Part shown: positions 57,701-64,000 of the stretch, piece after piece
How the letters are laid out: the number at the start of each line of letters is the position of its first letter
Position numbering within the stretch: position 1 is the stretch's first letter
Assembly: GCA_036924285.1 (NCBI GenBank)
Contig: JAYKYS010000009.1
Span: forward strand, 22,610,001 to 22,674,000
From: Asterella californica
Taxonomy: Eukaryota > Streptophyta > Marchantiopsida > Marchantiales > Aytoniaceae
Reading direction: 5' to 3'
Length of the DNA: 64,000 nucleotides
The notes under the pieces: model-generated
Seen by the model: only the letters and a program-made list of their open reading frames with translations
Told to the model about the DNA's origin: nothing
The model's database searches: none
Made by a program: the position numbers and the translations under genes

Positions 57701-58349
57701 GGTATCAATCTTCTTTTTCTTTTTACACTATGTTATTTAGACAATGAGTTTCCATTGCTCAACAGAGGACTTTAGCAAAAGCTATCTACAGAAGAATAAT
57801 TACAATAGACGATGTTGTGTCATGTGCACATGTTGTATGCAAAAATTTTAATTTACCGATATATAATATTTTAAGAATGATAGATGACTTTAGAGCTATT
57901 AATTTTCTTCCTCTCTTAGAGACACTGGTTGCTTGTCCCTCCGGATCCCTATTTCCCTTGTAATGTTTGATGGGGCCTTCCCATCCGTTTGCTATTCATT
58001 GCATCGCGTTTTCCTTACATCGTCGTGCGTAATAAGGGCTGTACAACTAAAAGCCTCGGAATATTCGCTGCGGGTACATCAGAAGTGCCCCTTTATTTCT
58101 GAATTGATTTTCGGGATGCTATTCTACGGGTGAAGAGAGAATCATGGCCGTCACCATCTCTGGAGGACTCCAGCCGCATAAGCGAGACGCATTTAGTCAG
58201 TGACATTCCCATCAGTCCTTGTTCGATAAAGTGACCGACAGCAGCGGCATCGGCTTCTGATTCCGGGATGTGCATGTGGCAAAAGAAGGCAGCAGCAGCC
58301 ACTGCAGAGTTTCGACCCTGCCGTTGATCATCAAAAGGAGAATATGATC
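57701..58349. other. no gene confirmed; one small minus-strand open frame
   Basis: An open frame at 58093-58302 (minus), Ala-rich at its start and containing HIPESEADAAAVGHFIEQGL, has G+C-rich codons unlike the surrounding repeats and may be a host exon. I recognise no family. Confidence 0.3.
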
Positions 58350-58392
58350 CCCATGTTCACGTGCAGGGTACCCTACTGCACGTGAACATGGG
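58350..58392. repeat. inverted repeat with G-box core, 17-bp arms
   Basis: CCCATGTTCACGTGCAG (58350-58366), 9-nt loop GGTACCCTA, then its exact reverse complement (58376-58392). Each arm contains CACGTG, the core of the plant G-box bound by bZIP and bHLH factors. Confidence 0.9.
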
Positions 58393-58416
58393 CATCAGTG
58401 CTGTCCGATTCGAGTT

Positions 58417-58448
58417 CATGTGCACAAACCCCGGGGTTAGTGCACATG
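58417..58448. repeat. 32-bp palindrome
   Basis: CATGTGCAC...GTGCACATG around a CCCCGGGG centre, symmetrical except for one mismatched pair. It lies 24 bp from the preceding inverted repeat and resembles it (TTCA[CT]GTGCA). Confidence 0.9.
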
Positions 58449-60224
58449 TACTCTCTTAAATCTTTCTTCGCTAGTACCGGAGTGTTCAAGTTCCCTCTAG
58501 GCGAGTGATGAAACACGAAAGATGCAACCCCTTCAGCTCGATCAAAGTCAGTCCTAACAATTTGTAACGTCGGAAGTTTTTACCACATGTAGGGCATCCT
58601 GATTAATGACTAGTGTGTCGAAGAATCATAATAGATATTCTTCGAGTCGGTTCCTGTTAGAACTTAGAACTTTTGAGTGGCCCAATGAAGAACTGTGCAA
58701 TCCTTGCAATCGATCACAGTAGTTGGGATTGTCCCAATCTTGTGTCCGTGGGTTCACAAGACTGAGCGAAGGTTTCTTGACCATATAGACAATTCGGACT
58801 GCTTGAACTGAACGTCTCCCCTTGCTTCCTGGAAAGATCATTCCCACCATACAGAAACTGAAAATCCTGACTCGCGCAACCAAAACTGTGCATTATATAC
58901 ATTCGGTGGGAAACCGTTACAATCTCAATTCGACAAGAAGTTGTATGGAGGGAGTTCCGCTCCAACGTTTCTGACTTCGAGGGCAAATTTCTGTGGAGGG
59001 GTTGTTCCCGGATACCTTGACGAACTGGGAGTCTCGCCATACTACAGGAATAAGCAGCAAGTGGGATCTCCACCTTTGGGGCCCAAGGTGGAGATACAAT
59101 GAGTCACTTACACTTTCCGAGATAAGTAGATTCGTAAGGATCTCTTGAGTCAGTCAGCCTTGCACTAACTCAGAGCTTGTACTTCTGCTTTGCTTTTCAG
59201 GGGATGCGAGCGTCATACAACTTGGCTAAACATGGAGTCGCTTCTTCACTCGGTCTTCTTTGCTTCAAGAGGTTCGTCTGTCAAGTTCAATTCCGCCATT
59301 TGCTTCTCCACCGTCACCAGTCCGATTTCGGATACGTACCTGACGCATTTCGTAGTCATAGACGGTACACAACGAACAATGATATGTTACAAGAAAGGAC
59401 TCACAGACGGAACCCCGTTTTGCGTGCACCACATGCATGGGAAACTTAAAACCTTACTCCAATCATCATTTGGTCAACGCAACAGCAAACAACACTCCTC
59501 CTCTTACCCCTCCCGCTATGCATACCACTTAGCCGTGCTACCTAGACATGTGCCATCGTGAGTTCGACATCAGACAACCTTAATCCTTCCAGTTACGCCT
59601 CTCAAAAGAACACCAGGTGCCTTAATCTTGCAGACAGATTCGTGCAGGATCGCATGCTCGCTGATGACGTTGCAAGCGAGGACGCATACTCCTTGACCGA
59701 AACAAACAAACCTAACGTGTAAAAGCAAGAGAAGTGGATAACTGAATTTGCACTCTGTTTATCTGTTCTACCCAGGATGAAAGTAGTAGGGCGGGAGCAG
59801 GAAACGCCAAAAATTCCTCCAGACCTCACATGACCGTTTCAACACTAGCCCCAACAAGCAATTGCAGATCACTTAGAATGTTGCACTTACAGACTGGGAT
59901 TTCGCGGACCAGCAATCAAGCTTTCCTCCATCGGACCCTTTTCTTGTTCAGTTTCTTGTACTTTCAGCTTTCAGACCGGACATTCTCTTCCTTGACCGTG
60001 CATCTGCTTACTCTTCCTTACGCCAGACGCTAGAGTAGAATGATCGCCAGTTGGATGATCTACCAGCGGGGTTCGTGACCAGACCTAAAGGCAACCAGAT
60101 CTAGCCTGTCTGACTCACGGGAAAAGGTCGTGGTACATATTCCAGATTTAGGCATCCAGTACATGTCCATCACATGAGCTATTCCTTCGGGGCATTGTGG
60201 TGCAGAAGGTGATGAGAAGCTTAC
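58449..60224. other. probable host sequence, no gene confirmed
   Basis: Several medium open frames occur (58714-59073 minus, 59190-59561 plus, 59602-59829 minus) without a domain I recognise. A clear splice-acceptor-like string (TTTGCTTTTCAG) ends at 59200, followed by a plus-strand open frame. The last exon(s) of the Pkr1-like gene should lie here on the minus strand, left of 60223, but could not be placed. Confidence 0.35.
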
Positions 60225-61267
60225 CAGCTCAAAAGCAACGCTAAAGCGCCAGCGATGATGATCAGAAACATGACGTTCAGAAGTACCATCACGTTCGAGC
60301 TTTTAACCGCAACGTGCAGAAGAAGGACAAGGGATGCGGCTAACGCTACTAGCACGGCCTTGATTGCGAACCACGTGGGACCCTGGAAATTGGTTACGAA
60401 ACTCAATTCATCAGCAAAAGGACAACAATTCTCACCTGAGGACGGGACTGGTACAGAACGTCGCAAAAAGTTAACAGGAAACCGTCACCATATGTTGAAC
60501 ACTTAATAGCTCATCAACTCAAAGCTGCTGCGATCGACACCAAATGTTTAATGACTGACCGGAACAGCTTGCGGTAATCTATCTCCAAGTACAGTCTCAT
60601 GTCGATCCTTCAAACTTTCATCGGGCTACAACGCAAGAAAGCTCTACCCTGTCGGTAAAAAGTTCAACATATTTTTATAACCGAGTAGTTCAACGAGTAA
60701 ATAAAACAATCCGTCCATGTAATAGCGGAGAGAACTGGATGAAGCAAATCAAACCACAATATGCCATATTCGGAAGATGAGAGAACGTACATTGATCCCG
60801 GTTGCTAAAGCACCTAATAGAACAGCCTCGCCGGCTCCAGGCTTCTTTCCTTTCGAATTTGTTTGTTGCACGACTACATCCGCTGAAGAATCAGCTCTTA
60901 TTTCCCTTTGCAGATCCGGCTGCCGGTAAGGTATGCCGGAGTGACTTTCTCCTTCGCCTGGCGATTGAGTGGGGACATGTTCGAGACCTGGAATCCGCTT
61001 CAGTACCTCATCTGATGCCGATGCGTCCGAACTTCGAGCACTTTCACGGACAGCGTTTCCTGCTATTTCATTATCGTCTCCCTCATCTGTTTGTCTACTC
61101 TGTAATGATGTGCTCCTGGAGAGTTCTGCCGCTTCGAATTCTGAAATCTCCTCTAGGATTGCCATCGCAGGTGAAAAAATGGTGTCCAATGAAGGCGGAC
61201 AAGTCCATTCAATACTCTCCCAGGTCATGTAGCGTTTTGACCTTCTCGTAGCGCCGGGCTCACTCAT
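60225..61267 (-). CDS. Pkr1-like V-ATPase assembly factor (plant type), last exon not placed
   Basis: Exon 1 is 60791-61267 (159 codons, from ATG at 61267): a Ser/Glu-rich hydrophilic N-terminus, then GAGEAVLLGALATGIN, followed by GT (AAT|GTACGT). Exon 2 is 60225-60382, after TTTCCAG: GPTWFAIKAVLVALAASLVLLL, then a second hydrophobic helix VMVLLNVMFLIIIAGALALLLS, ending at TG|GTAAGC in phase 2. The joined GALA-G-N-PTW box plus two membrane helices is the hallmark of the Pkr1 family, ER membrane proteins that help assemble the V-ATPase Vo sector in yeast. The intron is 408 nt. The N-terminus is far longer than in the short flowering-plant members. The final exon (usually about 25-30 residues) is expected left of 60223. 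Confidence 0.8.
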
Positions 61268-62789
61268 TCATAGCGAGAGTTCAGGGCTACCTCTTATGGT
61301 CTTCATCACTTGTCTCATCCGCCATAGCGATCCGTAACTTGAGTCTTCCACAATCCGATCCAAGTCGCAAGATGTTTTCTGCCGTCTTCGGGTCTCAAAC
61401 TTCGATCTCTCATCGCCTATCTTGCCCAGGCCCCAAATGCTACCTTCGACCTTTCCTTGTGATCTCGTACCTACCTGTCACCACATCTTCTCTTCTTCAG
61501 CTCGTCCCTTCGTTCTTCGTGCCTTAAAGCCCCTTGTGCCCGGACGCCTGAAATACGGCCGAGTATTAAGCAGAGATTTTGTCCCGGATGTCCAAACCAT
61601 GAATATGATCAATGGGCCGAGAATGAAGTCCTAATCAAAATACGAGGTACCGTTACGACCATTTGGATTTCAGCGAACCTTTCAAAGATGCATAAGATCA
61701 TAAAGTATCATATGGGGAGGGAAATTTGTATTCGATTGAAATCTTTTTCACTTGCGTGCAGAAGCCAACACACATCGGCTGCTCAGTTTAAGGTCTCTTT
61801 GCCTTGCCTACTTCTATCTCGGTGAATAACCTTCGTTGTTTCTGTACACCTTTTGTGGATACAACCAAAACATTTCTTCATAAAGTCGTCTGAAAGTCAA
61901 ATTGTGAAACTAAAGGCTACTTTGTCCCACACCAGACAATTGCTGCATTATACGAAACTGCTTTTGAACCCGTGCTTTGCTATGTAAAGAAGCTCGCATG
62001 GTACAAACCCACCTTGTGTTAAAGCAGGACTCGATTGTCCTGTCGGAGTTCGGAAAATCCTTGTTGCATAAGTAATAGAATAATACCGTAACATACTTCA
62101 CTCGTTCGATCGAGTTAAGCTCAAGACACAAAAAACTCACTCATTCGGTCCACGATCAACGGGGAAAGGAGTGCATCCCTCTGTTTGAAAGTTCACTCTT
62201 CTTAAGTGATAAAAAGTGTTACACATGCACCACCAACCGCATTCTAAAGGAGGGCAGCTTATGACCCACTTTTTAACAACAAACTAAGCCGAATCAGTTT
62301 GTATGTTCTGAACGACCCAACAGTGGCGAGTGAGACGAAGCTTTAAAGTATCCAAAAGGGGTCTACACAAGATCGGTAACGGAATAGAAGAAGAGCCAAA
62401 GGCAGCTTTTGAACGATCAGAGAGTATCCTCTCCGGTAGATTCATCGACAGCTGAGGACACTCAAAAGAGCAACTGGAAATGCGGTTGAAGAACTTCGAT
62501 TCGAGCCAGGTAATGCAAGCACAGTCAGTTGTGGAACTTGAAAGCAGAAGAGTAGGGTACAAGCCAAGGACCGAGAATCTGAGACGAGAAGAGAAGATAT
62601 GCAATTCTGCATTGCACTGCTATCACATAAATTGCAACTCTTCATATCGTGTCGAGTTATTCCAACAGAACGTCTCCATCTTTCAAAAATATTCGACATA
62701 CATTTCATGTCACACAAATTCTATATAATACTACTGTGACTAGCACGTGAGTCGTACTGGTCACCCCCTATCCCTGAGCGTCAACGGGA
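61268..62789. other. upstream region of the Pkr1-like gene and spacer
   Basis: C/T-rich sequence at 61320-61540 is consistent with a leader or promoter. Overlapping open frames on both strands (61339-61634 plus, 61910-62140 minus, 62284-62717 minus) have no domain. Nothing else was recognised. Confidence 0.4.
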
Positions 62790-62930
62790 AGGGAGGGGTT
62801 CAATCCCTGTTGCTGGAATGTCACCACCATCACAACTCAATCTGCGCCGGCAAGGATTGAACCTTAACCTTTCGAGTGCAAGGACAGGCGTTTGACTTGC
62901 GCGCTAGGCTTGCTCGTAGTCACATTCCAC
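62790..62930. repeat. tRNA-like inverted repeat (SINE-like)
   Basis: GGTTCAATCC, a perfect pol III B-box, occurs on the plus strand at about 62797 and on the minus strand at about 62862, where TAGCGCGCAAGTC further upstream (minus) resembles an A-box. The 11-bp TGGAATGTCAC (62814) and GTCACATTCCA (62919) form an inverted pair around the second one. No complete tRNA cloverleaf can be drawn, so it is probably tRNA-derived repeat sequence, not a gene. Confidence 0.4.
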
Positions 62931-63259
62931 GACAGAAAGACATAAAACGCTTGCCTCACGAGATTCCAGTCAGTAGTCACAGACAGGCTACATATCGCCC
63001 TCCGAGTGGAGAAAAGCTCACTTCAGGAAGTTCTCATCTGAGGCATCGAGTCATTTTCCTTCGACACTTGGAATACGCTATACTCGAAATCAAGACATTC
63101 CGTGCCAATCAATTTTCAAAGACACTCACAAAGAACACTGATCATTAGATCCTCTGATACCTAGCGCATAATGTATATCACTCAATGAGGAGGAACTCCA
63201 CAAGATACCCGAGAAAGAAACCTCGTGAGGCCTTACGTGAAGTGGCGAACTAAACTGAC

Positions 63260-63400
63260 CAATTTAAACAAGGAGGAAACAGAACAGGAGGGAAGGTAAG
63301 GTCTGCCAACGAAGAAGAAGACGAACACTTCCTGCACTGCCAAAAACTGTCCGTCGAATCCCCTAGCCGGGCTACATTCCTGGTACTAAGATGAGCGGAG
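63260..63400 (+). pseudogene. possible C-terminal zinc-finger end of a non-LTR retrotransposon
   Basis: The plus strand reads NEEEDEHFLHCQKLSVESPSR at about 63309-63371, close to the (D/E)HFLxxC pattern at the end of many LINE-type ORF2 proteins. It stops at a TAA/TGA within about 30 codons and has no RT nearby. The match is short and could be chance. Confidence 0.2.
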
Positions 63401-63758
63401 GAATGCTGGACAGATGCTAGTAAAGTTATGTAAAACCTTTTAAACTGCATCAATGGCAATAACTTTTGCTACCCCGAACCGAGTAGTTTATCTTTAAAAG
63501 ATGGCATGATGTAACCTACTGCGATGTAACACATTGACACGAGAGGGCTGGGAATTCAGAATATATCATCCAATAACATGAAGTTCAAGGGAAACTGGAT
63601 AAAGCCCCAAAAACTTTAAACTGTATGGACGCTCAAAGTTGAGATAACTCGGATTACAAAAATCGGGTTTTGTGGTGAACATAACATCAGATTTGATTAC
63701 AACGACCTACTTACTGCATACGCTAACAACCTACAATTAATGAGCTCTGAAAATGTAC
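63401..63758. other. 3' flank of plastid S9 gene, no gene seen
   Basis: AT-rich, no ORF. It probably includes the 3' untranslated region of the minus-strand S9 gene. Confidence 0.5.
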
Positions 63759-64000
63759 CTAACGCTTGGAGAACTGAGGAGCCTTGCGGGCCTTCTTCAA
63801 TCCGTACTTTTTCCTTTCCACCACTCTTGAATCTCGGGTAAGCAAACCTTGCTTCTTGAGGGGTTCCCTGTTAGCCTGATTGGCAACGATTAAAGCACGG
63901 GCAATTCCTAACAAAATGGCTTGTGCTTGCGCAGACAGACCACCTCCGTGTGCCCTCACAATGGTGTCGTACTTTTGCTCGTACCCAAGACTGGCAAGTG
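63759..64000 (-). CDS. rps9: plastid 30S ribosomal protein S9, C-terminal part (runs off the right edge)
   Basis: The minus-strand frame is open from the window end: [20 protein letters not shown], then [17 protein letters not shown], the conserved [19 protein letters not shown] and the C-terminal KAPQFSKR, stop at 63759. This is the bacterial-type uS9 C-terminus whose final Lys-Arg tail reaches the ribosomal P site and touches t[15 protein letters not shown] is the form found in chloroplast S9 of green plants, so this is the nuclear gene for the plastid protein. The N-terminus and transit peptide lie outside the window. No intron is seen in this part. The symbol follows the protein name. Confidence 0.95.
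   Translation of the reverse strand, partial: LASLGYEQKYDTIVRAHGGGLSAQAQAILLGIARALIVANQANREPLKKQGLLTRDSRVVERKKYGLKKARKAPQFSKR

Noticed and set aside
62790..62930. Functional tRNA gene
   Set aside because: B-boxes are present but acceptor, D and anticodon stems cannot be paired into a cloverleaf.

Overview
The window reads as nuclear DNA of a green plant and is dominated by retrotransposons. Two host genes, both on the minus strand, lie at the right end: the last part of a nuclear-encoded plastid ribosomal protein S9 (63759-64000) and a two-exon Pkr1-like V-ATPase assembly factor (60225-61267). Plastid S9, the plant-type initiator-Met primer-binding site of one copia element and the mix of copia and gypsy families point to a streptophyte. 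The unusual gypsy families suggest a non-seed plant or streptophyte alga, but that is inference.

Left third (1-15 kb): the 5' end of a degenerate gypsy element (gag 1-294, LTR 321-1262) abuts a piece of a second LTR family (1263-1960). Two complete copia elements follow, both on the minus strand: copia-1 (2661-7697, 382-bp LTRs, target-site duplication TGCAC) and copia-2 (8781-13772, 401-bp LTRs, target-site duplication ATTTC). Both carry all coding domains but are broken by stops and frameshifts.

Middle (15-34.6 kb): a GA microsatellite and a possible short first exon near 15.2-15.45 kb, then about 5 kb without recognisable genes, then a degenerate tandem array (20.75-21.75 kb). Next to it is the most unusual item: an open frame at 22657-23571, broken by three in-frame stops, that carries in order the three motifs of rolling-circle HUH endonucleases (SLTISQ, HLH, YCMK). 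It looks like the remnant of an HUH-type transposon or an endogenised Rep gene. A large coiled-coil ORF remnant (25966-28246, minus), a gypsy integrase fragment (28950-29440, plus) and an LTR (29450-30482) follow. A perfect 35-bp palindrome sits at 33312-33385.

Nest (34.6-47.2 kb): a 10,109-bp gypsy element (35150-45258, minus) with two 2,033-bp LTRs about 99.7% identical has inserted, with a 4-bp target-site duplication, into the integrase of an older related gypsy element on the plus strand (34603-35149 and 45259-47171). The young element has gag and pol in -1 register, with a U-run at the gag stop and a 7-bp stem-loop 5 nt downstream, which looks like a programmed -1 frameshift signal. It also has a second copy of its polypurine tract inside pol.

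Right (47.2-57.7 kb): a second copy of the coiled-coil ORF (47172-49262, minus), two more LTRs of that family (49965-51141 and 51467-52489) with a ~320-bp inverted duplication that forms a long hairpin, a degenerate chromovirus (52490-55800, minus), and a copia RNase H fragment with its 3' LTR (56680-57700, plus). From 57.7 kb on, host sequence resumes, with two adjacent CACGTG/GTGCAC palindromes at 58350-58448 and a tRNA-like repeat at 62790-62930.

Every in-frame stop that I place in these elements can be explained by a C-to-T or G-to-A transition, as expected of methylated, silenced repeats.
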